A stretch of DNA of 22,182 bases. Source: Dehalococcoidales bacterium (GTDB lineage Bacteria; Chloroflexota; Dehalococcoidia; Dehalococcoidales; JAUXAE01). Below are positions 1-6,665 of this stretch, in pieces (the first letter of the stretch is position 1; the number at the start of each line of letters is the position of its first letter). The notes beneath the pieces are model-generated. The model did no database searches and had not been told where the DNA came from. It was given only the letters and a program-made list of their open reading frames with translations. The stretch covers positions 1 through 22,182 of the forward strand of contig JAUXAE010000004.1 of NCBI GenBank assembly GCA_030620035.1, read 5' to 3'. A program made the position numbers and the translations under genes.

Positions 1-1
1 C

Positions 2-334
2 CAGTGCCTCGGCTATAGCTACGGTGCCCGTATTGGCCCGGCCCGCGAGATAATGCACGGCAAGTCGTCACTAATCCACCATAAGGGCCAGGGGGTTTTT
101 GTCGGCCTGCCCCAGCCCTTCCCGGCCATCCGCTACCACTCTCTGGTGGTTGAGCCTGACGGATTGCCCGACTGCCTTGAGGTAACCGCCTGGACGGATG
201 ACGGCACCATTATGGGCCTAAAGCACCGCCAGTACCCGGTGGAGGGCGTCCAGTTCCACCCCGAGTCTGTTATGACTGAAGTAGGCAAGGATTTGTTAAG
301 GAATTTTCTGAGGGGCGGTACAGAAAATGATTAA
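2..334 (+). CDS. trpG: Anthranilate synthase glutamine amidotransferase subunit, 3' part
   Basis: This is the C-terminal part of the class I amidotransferase that releases ammonia from glutamine for TrpE in anthranilate synthesis. The open frame runs from the window edge. Its first residues (QCLGYSYGARIG) match the stretch just after the nucleophile motif GVCLGH, so the catalytic Cys lies upstream. The motif IMHGKSS and the loop RYHSLVV are present. The His-Glu pair of the triad is in FHPESV near the C-terminus. The stop overlaps the trpD start by 8 nt, which implies translational coupling in a trp operon. A pabA role is possible for this family, but the trp neighbours argue for trpG. Confidence 0.93.
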   Translation, partial: QCLGYSYGARIGPAREIMHGKSSLIHHKGQGVFVGLPQPFPAIRYHSLVVEPDGLPDCLEVTAWTDDGTIMGLKHRQYPVEGVQFHPESVMTEVGKDLLRNFLRGGTEND

Positions 335-1340
335 AGAAGCTATTAAAAACTTAGTTTCTGGTCGCTCGCTAACCAGTGATGAGGCGGCCTCGGTTATGAA
401 GGAGATTATGGCCGGTGAGGCTACCCCGGCCCAGTTTGGCGCCTTCGTCACCGCCCTCAGGCTCAAAGGGGAGACGGTTGATGAAATTGTCGGTCTGGCC
501 AGGGTGATGAGGGCTAAGGCGATGCCGGTTAACATTTCCGGGCCGGTAGTGGATACCTGCGGCACCGGCGGTGATGGTGCCGGCACCTTCAACATATCCA
601 CGGCGGCCGCCTTTGTCGCCGCTGGGGCCGGCCTCAGGGTGGCCAAGCACGGCAACCGGGCCATGTCAAGCCACTGTGGCAGCGCCGATGTACTGGAGGC
701 GCTGGGTGTTAAGATTGACCTTGATGCCGAGCCGGTTAGGCGTTGCCTTGAGGAAGTGGGCATCGGCTTCATGTTTGCCCCTTTATTCCACCCGGCCATG
801 AAATACGCCGCCTCTCCCCGGCGTGAGATTGGCATCCGCACCGTGTTTAATATTCTGGGGCCGCTGACCAATCCGGCTGGTGCCAAGGCCCAGGTGGTGG
901 GAGTAGCTGATGAATTACTGGTTAAAAAGCTGGCCGCAGTGCTTCAGGGGCTGGGCTGTTGCCATGCCCTGGTAGTCCATGGTGATGATGGCCTGGACGA
1001 AATCACCATCACCGGAAGGAGCCGGGTCTGCGAAATCAAGGAAGGCGACCTCAGGAGCTATACTGTTAGTCCTGAGGACTTTGGTTTGGCCCGGGCCGAA
1101 TTAGCCAGCCTTAAGGGTGGCAGTGCCGGTGAAAATGCTGAACTGCTGCGCCGTGTCCTGGCTGGTGACCCGGGTCCGCGGCGAGACGCCGTGGTGATGA
1201 ATGCCGCCGCTGCCCTGGTGGCCGGCGACAGGGTAGTGACACTCAAAGATGGAGTGGCCCTGGCTGAGGAGGTAATCGATAGCGGCCGGGCCCTAGCCAA
1301 ACTGGAACGGCTAATTGATTTCAGCCAGAGCCTTAACTAA
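327..1340 (+). CDS. trpD: Anthranilate phosphoribosyltransferase
   Basis: TrpD transfers the phosphoribosyl group of PRPP to anthranilate, the second step of tryptophan synthesis. At 337 aa it has the normal family length. The PRPP-binding GTGGD loop is at residues 79-83, KHGNR at 107-111, the anthranilate-contact segment RREIGIRT near 165-172, NILGPLTNP near 175-183, and the acidic DE pair for metal binding at 224-225. The ATG at 327 lies inside the end of trpG and the stop is 7 nt before the trpC start, so it belongs to the same transcript. No missing key residue was seen. Confidence 0.97.
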   Translation: MIKEAIKNLVSGRSLTSDEAASVMKEIMAGEATPAQFGAFVTALRLKGETVDEIVGLARVMRAKAMPVNISGPVVDTCGTGGDGAGTFNISTAAAFVAAGAGLRVAKHGNRAMSSHCGSADVLEALGVKIDLDAEPVRRCLEEVGIGFMFAPLFHPAMKYAASPRREIGIRTVFNILGPLTNPAGAKAQVVGVADELLVKKLAAVLQGLGCCHALVVHGDDGLDEITITGRSRVCEIKEGDLRSYTVSPEDFGLARAELASLKGGSAGENAELLRRVLAGDPGPRRDAVVMNAAAALVAGDRVVTLKDGVALAEEVIDSGRALAKLERLIDFSQSLN

Positions 1341-1347
1341 GAAGCCA

Positions 1348-2124
1348 ATGATTCTACAGGAGATAGTCAGCCATAGTCGGGCCGAGCTTGAAGCCGAGAA
1401 GGAAAGGCTACCCCTGGCCGAGCTGCGCCGGCTGGCTCGTGAGCAGCCGCTGCCTCTTAGCCTGGCCTCGGTGCTTCAGGGTGACGGCATCCGGCTTATT
1501 GCCGAGGTCAAGAAGGCGTCACCGTCCCGGGGTGTTATTCGTAGCTACTTTGACCCGGTGGCCATAGCCAAGACCTATGCCGCTAATGGCGCCTCGGCGA
1601 TATCGGTATTGACTGAGGCTAAATACTTTCAGGGCAGTCTTAACCATCTGAAAGACATCGGAAAAGCCCTGGGGGACAAGAGGCCGCCCCTGCTCAGGAA
1701 GGACTTCATCTTTGACCCCTACCAGGTCTACCAGTCGCGGGCCTGCGGTGCTGACAGCCTGCTACTCATCGTGGCCATCCTGACGCCCGAGGGGTTGAAA
1801 GAGCTGCTCGGGCTGAGTCATCAGTTGGGCATGAGCTGTCTGGTGGAGGTGCATAATGAGGCCGAGCTTGAAATTGGCCTAAGAAGTGGCGCCAGAATTA
1901 TCGGCATCAACAACCGTGACCTAAACACCTTTACTGTTGACCTGGCCACTACCGGGCGTCTGCGGGGGCACATCCCCGGTGACCGCATCGTGGTCAGTGA
2001 GAGCGGTATCAGGAACCGCAGTGATATGGAAAGGCTGAGGCAGTGGCGGGTTGATGCTGTGCTCATCGGTGAGTCACTACTCTCGGCGCCCGACATCGCC
2101 GTCAGGATGAAGGAGCTACTGTGA
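1348..2124 (+). CDS. trpC: Indole-3-glycerol-phosphate synthase
   Basis: TrpC closes the indole ring from CdRP with loss of CO2. With the ATG at 1348 the protein has 258 residues and begins MILQEIV, the usual family N-terminus. An upstream in-frame start at 1315 would add 11 residues that look unrelated and would sit inside trpD. Visible motifs are EVKKASPSRG (catalytic Glu about residue 53, Lys about 55), LLRKDF with the catalytic Lys near 118, VEVHNE near 166-171, INNRDL near 188-193 and VSESGI near 217-222. The reading frame ends in the start of trpF (GTGA overlap). Confidence 0.96.
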   Translation: MILQEIVSHSRAELEAEKERLPLAELRRLAREQPLPLSLASVLQGDGIRLIAEVKKASPSRGVIRSYFDPVAIAKTYAANGASAISVLTEAKYFQGSLNHLKDIGKALGDKRPPLLRKDFIFDPYQVYQSRACGADSLLLIVAILTPEGLKELLGLSHQLGMSCLVEVHNEAELEIGLRSGARIIGINNRDLNTFTVDLATTGRLRGHIPGDRIVVSESGIRNRSDMERLRQWRVDAVLIGESLLSAPDIAVRMKELL

Positions 2125-2783
2125 CTAGGATTAAAATCTGTGGGCTGTCTGAGATAGAGCATGCCATGGCGGCGGCAGAGGCTGGTGCCGATTTCCTGGG
2201 AATAGTCTTCGCCCCCAGCCGGCGTCAGGTCTCTCAAGAAAAGGCCCTGGAGTTGGTCAGGGCGGTGCACGGATTAAAGAACCGCCCGGCAGTTGTTGGT
2301 GTTTTTGTCAATTGGCTGGCCGGGCAGGTCAATGACATTGCCGATAAATGCCATTTGGACTGGGTTCAACTCAGCGGCCATGAAGGCTGGCACTACTGTC
2401 GGGAGATTGAGCGTCCTATTATCAAGGTCATCCATGTATCGGCCGCCAGTACGCTTGACCAAATCCTGGCCCAGATAGAAGCGGGTTACCGCCTAGGCCT
2501 AAAGCATGATCCTGTCTGTCTCTTAGATTCAAGGGTCGGCAACAGTTATGGTGGCACCGGCCGGGCCTTTGACTGGCAACTGGCCCGGCAGGTACAGGCC
2601 AGGTTTCCGGTATTGGTCGCTGGAGGACTGACCCCGGCCAATGTTGGCCAATTGATAGTGGAGGCTCGGCCCTGGGGGGTTGATGTCTCAGGCGGTGTTG
2701 AGACCGACGGCCGAAAGAATAGGGCAAGAATCAGGGCCTTCATTACCGTGGTCAGGGGGGCTGAAAACCGGCCCGATTTATAA
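2121..2783 (+). CDS. trpF: Phosphoribosylanthranilate isomerase
   Basis: TrpF performs the Amadori rearrangement of PRA to CdRP. The start is GTG at 2121, overlapping the trpC stop by 4 nt and preceded by AAGGAG with 5 nt spacing, so a coupled start is well supported. The 220-residue beta/alpha barrel shows KICGL with the general base Cys7, GADFLGIVF near 22-30, LLDS with the general acid Asp136, and the phosphate-binding motifs VAGGLTP and DVSGGVE. The length is typical. An untranslated gap of 35 nt separates it from the trpB start chosen here. Confidence 0.96.
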   Translation: MTRIKICGLSEIEHAMAAAEAGADFLGIVFAPSRRQVSQEKALELVRAVHGLKNRPAVVGVFVNWLAGQVNDIADKCHLDWVQLSGHEGWHYCREIERPIIKVIHVSAASTLDQILAQIEAGYRLGLKHDPVCLLDSRVGNSYGGTGRAFDWQLARQVQARFPVLVAGGLTPANVGQLIVEARPWGVDVSGGVETDGRKNRARIRAFITVVRGAENRPDL

Positions 2784-2818
2784 TAGGTTTACTTTTGGTG
2801 GAAGGAGGGAGGTGTAAA

Positions 2819-4006
2819 TTGTTACCTGATAATAGAGGCTACTTTGGTGACTACGGCGGGCGTTTCGTCCCTGAGACACTGGTGCCCGCCCTGGACGAGC
2901 TGACTGAGGCCTATGAAGAAGCCAAGGTTGATACTGCCTTCTGGGCCCGGTTTGAGGCACTCTCCCGTGACTATTCGGGAAGACCAACACCACTCTATCG
3001 GGCGCAGAGACTAACCGAACACTGCGGCGGCGCCCAGATTTTTCTTAAACGGGAGGACCTGGCCCATACCGGCGCCCATAAGATTAACAATGCTCTGGGA
3101 CAGGGCCTGCTGGCACGCCGGATTGGTAAGCGCCGAATCATCGCCGAGACCGGTGCCGGCCAGCATGGGGTAGCCACCGCCGCCGTGTGTGCCATGCTGG
3201 GACTTAAGTGCGTCATCTACATGGGCGAAGAGGACATGCGCCGCCAGTCGCTCAATGTCATCCGCATGAAGCTAATGGGCGCCGAGGTAAGGGCGGTTTC
3301 CGGGGGCAGCCGAACACTAAAGGATGCCGTGAGTGAGGCAATTAGAGACTGGGTGACCAATGTCAGGGACACTCACTATCTTCTGGGCTCAGTCGTTGGG
3401 CCCCACCCCTATCCTCAGATGGTTCGTGACTTCCAGACGGTAATCGGTAAAGAGGCCAGACAGCAGATTCTGGATAGGTTGGGCCGCCTGCCCGACTATA
3501 TAGTCGCCTGTGTCGGCGGCGGCAGCAACGCCATAGGTATCTTCTATCCCTTCCTGGACGATAAGGACATCCGGCTGGTCGGGGTGGAGGCCGCCGGCCG
3601 GGGGCTTAGCACCGGGCAGCATGCCGCCCCACTGGTGGCTGGCCGGGTGGGTGTCCTCCATGGCGCCAAGTCCTATGTTCTCCAAGACAGCGCCGGTCAG
3701 ATTCGGGAAACGCACAGTATCTCGGCCGGGCTGGACTACCCCGGTGTCGGCCCTGAGCATAGCTATCTTAAAGACAGCGGCCGGGCTACCTATATTGCCG
3801 TAAGCGACGAAGAGGCACTCAGTGGCTTCAAGCTGCTGTGCCGCACTGAGGGCATTACCCCGGCCCTGGAACCAGCCCACGCCATCTTCCATGCCGCCAG
3901 GCTGGCCGGTTCGCTGAGTCAGGAGCAGGTCATCATGGTCAACCTGTCGGGTCGCGGTGACAAGGACATGGACATCGTCACTGAAGCCCTGGGGGTAAAG
4001 CCTTGA
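2819..4006 (+). CDS. trpB: Tryptophan synthase beta subunit
   Basis: TrpB condenses indole with serine using PLP. I chose TTG at 2819 because a strong GGAGG element (2808-2812) precedes it by 6 nt. Starts further upstream at 2795 or 2798 would overlap that ribosome site. The resulting 395 aa is the standard TrpB1 length. The PLP Lys is Lys88 in HTGAHKINN, the catalytic Glu is about residue 110 in AETGAGQHG, the phosphate-binding GGGSN is at 233-237, and SGRGDKD is near the C-terminus. The stop overlaps the trpA start, as expected for an alpha2beta2 pair made in equal amounts. Confidence 0.97.
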   Translation: MLPDNRGYFGDYGGRFVPETLVPALDELTEAYEEAKVDTAFWARFEALSRDYSGRPTPLYRAQRLTEHCGGAQIFLKREDLAHTGAHKINNALGQGLLARRIGKRRIIAETGAGQHGVATAAVCAMLGLKCVIYMGEEDMRRQSLNVIRMKLMGAEVRAVSGGSRTLKDAVSEAIRDWVTNVRDTHYLLGSVVGPHPYPQMVRDFQTVIGKEARQQILDRLGRLPDYIVACVGGGSNAIGIFYPFLDDKDIRLVGVEAAGRGLSTGQHAAPLVAGRVGVLHGAKSYVLQDSAGQIRETHSISAGLDYPGVGPEHSYLKDSGRATYIAVSDEEALSGFKLLCRTEGITPALEPAHAIFHAARLAGSLSQEQVIMVNLSGRGDKDMDIVTEALGVKP

Positions 4007-4776
4007 GCCGGATAGCATCTATTTTCAAGCCGGCCGGTAAGGCGCTGATAGCCTATGTTACGGTGGGTTATCCCAGTATTGAGGCCACTCTGGAGGTGGT
4101 GCCCCTTCTGGCCTCAAATGGCTGCGATATTATCGAGCTGGGCATACCCTTCTCCGACCCACTGGCCGATGGGGCTACAATCCAGAAGGCCAGCTTCGAT
4201 GCCCTCAAGAAAGGGGTCGACCCAAAGCTCTGCCTTGAGCTAGACGGGAAACTCAGGCAAATGGTCGATACCCCCTTGGTATTTATGACCTATTTCAACC
4301 CGGTGCTTAGTTATGGCCTGGAGGAGTTCTGCCGCGACTGTAGTAGTTCCGGTATTGATGGTCTGATCGTCCCCGACCTACCTCCGGAGGAAGGCACAGC
4401 CCTTGAGGCCATCACAAAGAAGCAAAAGCTTGACCTTATCTATCTCCTGGCCCCGACCAGCACCGAGGAGCGTATCAGGTGTGTCGCTGAGAGGTCCCGG
4501 GGGTTTGTCTACCTGGTCTCGGTAACCGGGGTTACCGGGGCCAGAGGGAGCCTGCCGGTAGGCCTTGAGGCCTTTGTCGCCCGGGTCAGGGGGTTTTGCC
4601 GCCAACCGCTCTGCATTGGCTTTGGTATATCCACCCCGGAACAGGCCCGGCAGGTAGCCGGCATGGCCGACGGTGTCATCGTGGGCAGCCGGCTAATCCA
4701 GCTGATGGAGGCTGACAGGTCATTAGCTCAGGTCCGGGATTTTATCAAAAAATTAAGGAAAGCCCTTGACCAGTAG
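4003..4776 (+). CDS. trpA: Tryptophan synthase alpha subunit
   Basis: TrpA cleaves indole-3-glycerol phosphate and channels indole to TrpB. The TTG start at 4003 overlaps the trpB TGA by 4 nt (TTGA), and the protein opens with a typical SRI..F N-terminus. Of 257 residues, the catalytic Glu is Glu45 in DIIELGIPF and the catalytic Asp is Asp56 in SDPLADG. VPDLPPEE, VSVTGVTGAR (loop 6) and the phosphate-binding GFGIST and GVIVGSRL are all intact. It is the last recognisable trp gene. No strong terminator follows. Confidence 0.97.
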   Translation: MSRIASIFKPAGKALIAYVTVGYPSIEATLEVVPLLASNGCDIIELGIPFSDPLADGATIQKASFDALKKGVDPKLCLELDGKLRQMVDTPLVFMTYFNPVLSYGLEEFCRDCSSSGIDGLIVPDLPPEEGTALEAITKKQKLDLIYLLAPTSTEERIRCVAERSRGFVYLVSVTGVTGARGSLPVGLEAFVARVRGFCRQPLCIGFGISTPEQARQVAGMADGVIVGSRLIQLMEADRSLAQVRDFIKKLRKALDQ

Positions 4777-4993
4777 AAAGACTCATCTGACAACCTTTTC
4801 CTGTCTATAATACGGTAATTATGCGCCTAGAATTGCCGTATATTTGATGGTGCCAGCCCAAAAAATACTAGGGCATAGCTTTAGCAAAATCTTCCCCCGC
4901 TGGCTCAGGCCCTACGGCCGGCTCTACTCCTATTAGGCAGGGCAGTGTTTAGTCGCAGACTTAACCCCGTCTGTAATCTTTTTGAAACATTAA
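4777..4993. other. Intergenic region upstream of PII remnant
   Basis: This is the gap after trpA, before the PII fossil. It holds a perfect TATAAT at 4806-4811 on the + strand, but no -35 element at a usable distance. A short frame at 4847-4936 (29 codons, no ribosome site) resembles nothing I know. A 5-bp hairpin (4956-4960 with 4969-4973) is followed by TTTTT at 4979-4983 and could be a weak end for the trp transcript. I found no trace of the N-terminal half of PII here in any frame. Confidence 0.4.
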
Positions 4994-5170
4994 TGGACTA
5001 TACTTAAGGCCAAAAAGGTCGCGGATGACTCAATATACCCCAAAAAGGCCCTGGAGACTATCCGCCAGGCGGCCAAAACTGGTAGAATAGGTAACGGCAA
5101 GATTTTTGTCCTGCCGGTTGAGAGGGCGATGCGCATCAGGACCGGTGAAGACGGTGAACAGGTTATCTAA
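4994..5170 (+). pseudogene. glnB: Decayed 3' half of a PII (GlnB) gene
   Basis: Read in the frame that ends at TAA 5168-5170, this stretch encodes a good match to the last half of a PII signal protein: ALETIRQAAKTGRIG, then NGKIFVLPVERAMRIRTGE. The TGxIGxGKIFV block is the PII C-terminal signature, with Asn at the usual Asp position. The frame is closed by TAA at 4991-4993, and no ATG, GTG or TTG lies upstream of the signature in frame. The N-terminal half, with the T-loop that is modified and contacts targets, is absent. PII has about 112 residues; only about 55 remain. The position before glnA fits an ancestral glnB-glnA pair. Similarity is judged by eye from family knowledge. Confidence 0.8.
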
Positions 5171-5195
5171 ATAATAAAGTAAAAAAGGAGGCGAA

Positions 5196-6527
5196 ATGAA
5201 AAGCAGAGAAGAGGGCGTGGCCTATGTCCTGAAAACAACCAAGGAGCAAAATGTCAGGTTCATCAGGCTGTGGTTTACCGACATCCTGGGCTCCCTTAAG
5301 AGCTTTGCCATCACTATTGAGGAACTGGAGGGTGCTCTGGAGGATGGTATGGGCTTTGATGGCTCCTCAATTGAGGGCTATGCCCGCATTGATGAGAGTG
5401 ACATGGTGGCCCTGCCCGACCCCGATACCTTTCAGCTAATGCCCTGGAAAGATAAGCATTCGGTTGCCCGAATGTTCTGTGACATCTTAAAACCCGGCGG
5501 TGAGCCCTTTGAGGGTGACCCCAGATATGTCCTGAAGAGAAACCTGAAGCGGGCCGCCGAGCTGGGCTATACCTTCTATATTGGCCCGGAGCTGGAGTAC
5601 TTCTACTTTAAAGACAAGCTTGGCACTGAAACCCTGGATGAAGGCGGCTACTTTGATTTGACTCCCCTGGATGTGGCCACTGACATGAGGCGGGAGACAG
5701 TGCTTACCCTTGAGAGTATAGGTATCGGCATTGAGTATTCCCATCACGAGGCGGCCTGGAGTCAGCACGAGATAGACATGAGGTACACCGATGCCCTGAC
5801 TATGGCCGATAGCGTCATGACCTATCGCCTGGTGGTTAAGGAGATAGCCCTAAAGAATGGCGTCTACGCTACCTTCATGCCCAAGCCCATCTTCGGCATG
5901 AATGGCAGCGGCATGCACACTCACCAGTCCCTATTTAAGGGTGATAGAAATACCTTCTTTGATAAGGGTGATAAGTACCACCTCTCTAAGGTAGCCAAGT
6001 ACTATATTGCCGGCCTGCTCAGGCACGCACCGGAGATAACCGCTATCTGCAACCAGTGGGTCAATTCCTACAAGCGGCTGGTACCCGGCTATGAGGCACC
6101 GGTATATCTCTCCTGGGCGAGGAGGAACCGGGCCGACCTCATCAGGGTGCCCGAGTACAAACCGGGTAAGGAGATGTCCACCCGGATTGAATTCCGTTCT
6201 CCCGACCCGGCCTGTAATCCCTATCTTGCCTTCAGTGTTATGCTGGCCGCTGGTCTGGAAGGGATTGACAAGGAATATGAGTTGCCGGAACCGGTAGAAG
6301 AGAATGTCTATCAGATGGGTGAAGAGGAAAGGGGGAGGAGGGGCATCGGCATGCTGCCGGGCAGTTTATGGGAGGCTATTCAGCTGACCGAGGGGAGTGA
6401 GCTGGTCCGCCGCACCCTGGGCGACCATGTTTTTAATGCCTTTATTGAGAACAAGAAAATAGAGTGGAACAACTATCGTGTTCAGGTGACTGACTACGAA
6501 CTCAAGAGGTATTTACCCATCCTGTGA
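5196..6527 (+). CDS. glnA: Glutamine synthetase, type I (alpha form)
   Basis: This enzyme makes glutamine from glutamate, ammonia and ATP. AAGGAGG lies 4 nt before the ATG. The 443-residue length and the lack of the adenylylation-loop sequence near the C-terminus point to the GSI-alpha group, which is feedback inhibited and not adenylylated. Visible are FDGSSIEGYAR (Arg64 matches the feedback-inhibition Arg62 of Bacillus enzymes), metal ligands in PELEYF (Glu132, Glu134), the ATP-site motif GSGMHTHQS (His241, His243), the flap Glu300 in VPGYEAP, and FRSPDPACNPYL. It follows a PII fossil, so control may now rest on feedback inhibition or a regulator elsewhere. Confidence 0.97.
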   Translation: MKSREEGVAYVLKTTKEQNVRFIRLWFTDILGSLKSFAITIEELEGALEDGMGFDGSSIEGYARIDESDMVALPDPDTFQLMPWKDKHSVARMFCDILKPGGEPFEGDPRYVLKRNLKRAAELGYTFYIGPELEYFYFKDKLGTETLDEGGYFDLTPLDVATDMRRETVLTLESIGIGIEYSHHEAAWSQHEIDMRYTDALTMADSVMTYRLVVKEIALKNGVYATFMPKPIFGMNGSGMHTHQSLFKGDRNTFFDKGDKYHLSKVAKYYIAGLLRHAPEITAICNQWVNSYKRLVPGYEAPVYLSWARRNRADLIRVPEYKPGKEMSTRIEFRSPDPACNPYLAFSVMLAAGLEGIDKEYELPEPVEENVYQMGEEERGRRGIGMLPGSLWEAIQLTEGSELVRRTLGDHVFNAFIENKKIEWNNYRVQVTDYELKRYLPIL

Positions 6528-6555
6528 TTTGAGCCCGATAGTGCCTTAAAATAAC

Positions 6556-6584
6556 TTGACAACAAAGGGTTTGGTCAATACGAT
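6556..6584 (+). promoter_or_regulatory. Sigma70-type promoter for nadE
   Basis: A perfect -35 TTGACA (6556-6561) is followed after 17 bp by TACGAT (6579-6584), which predicts transcription start near 6591. It gives NAD synthetase its own promoter independent of glnA. The predicted leader begins almost exactly at a hairpin (see the next entry). Confidence 0.65.
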
Positions 6585-6591
6585 TAACTAA

Positions 6592-6622
6592 GGCCGCTTG
6601 GCCGTTCGTTTTGGAGCGGGCC
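6592..6622 (+). other. Hairpin at predicted 5' end of nadE mRNA
   Basis: GGCCGCT at 6592-6598 pairs with AGCGGGCC at 6615-6622 with one bulged G. The stem begins next to the predicted +1 of the nadE promoter. It could protect the 5' end of the transcript. It could also serve as a poor intrinsic terminator for glnA, since CCCTTTGCC follows without a clean T run. Confidence 0.35.
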
Positions 6623-6665
6623 CTTTGCCTATTTAATAAGACGGCTACTAGACTGGAGGGGTATC

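Noticed and set aside
1..60. trpG appears to lack its catalytic cysteine motif and several following residues
   Set aside because: The window begins inside the conserved GVCLGHQ stretch; the first codon is the Gln of that motif, so the nucleophile is simply outside the window.
296..886. 196-codon open frame on the - strand opposite trpD
   Set aside because: It is a mirror frame of a GC-rich gene with strong third-position bias; it has no ribosome site and no recognisable protein features.
3389..4018. 209-codon open frame on the - strand opposite trpB
   Set aside because: Same reason: antisense to a fully conserved gene, low-complexity composition, no domain.
4847..4936. 29-codon frame between trpA and the PII fossil
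   Set aside because: No ribosome binding site and no resemblance to a known protein; it is short enough to arise by chance.
4777..4993. Search for the missing N-terminal half of PII in other frames, which would indicate a frameshift
   Set aside because: None of the three + strand frames carries the PII opening or T-loop motifs, so the gene is truncated rather than merely frameshifted.
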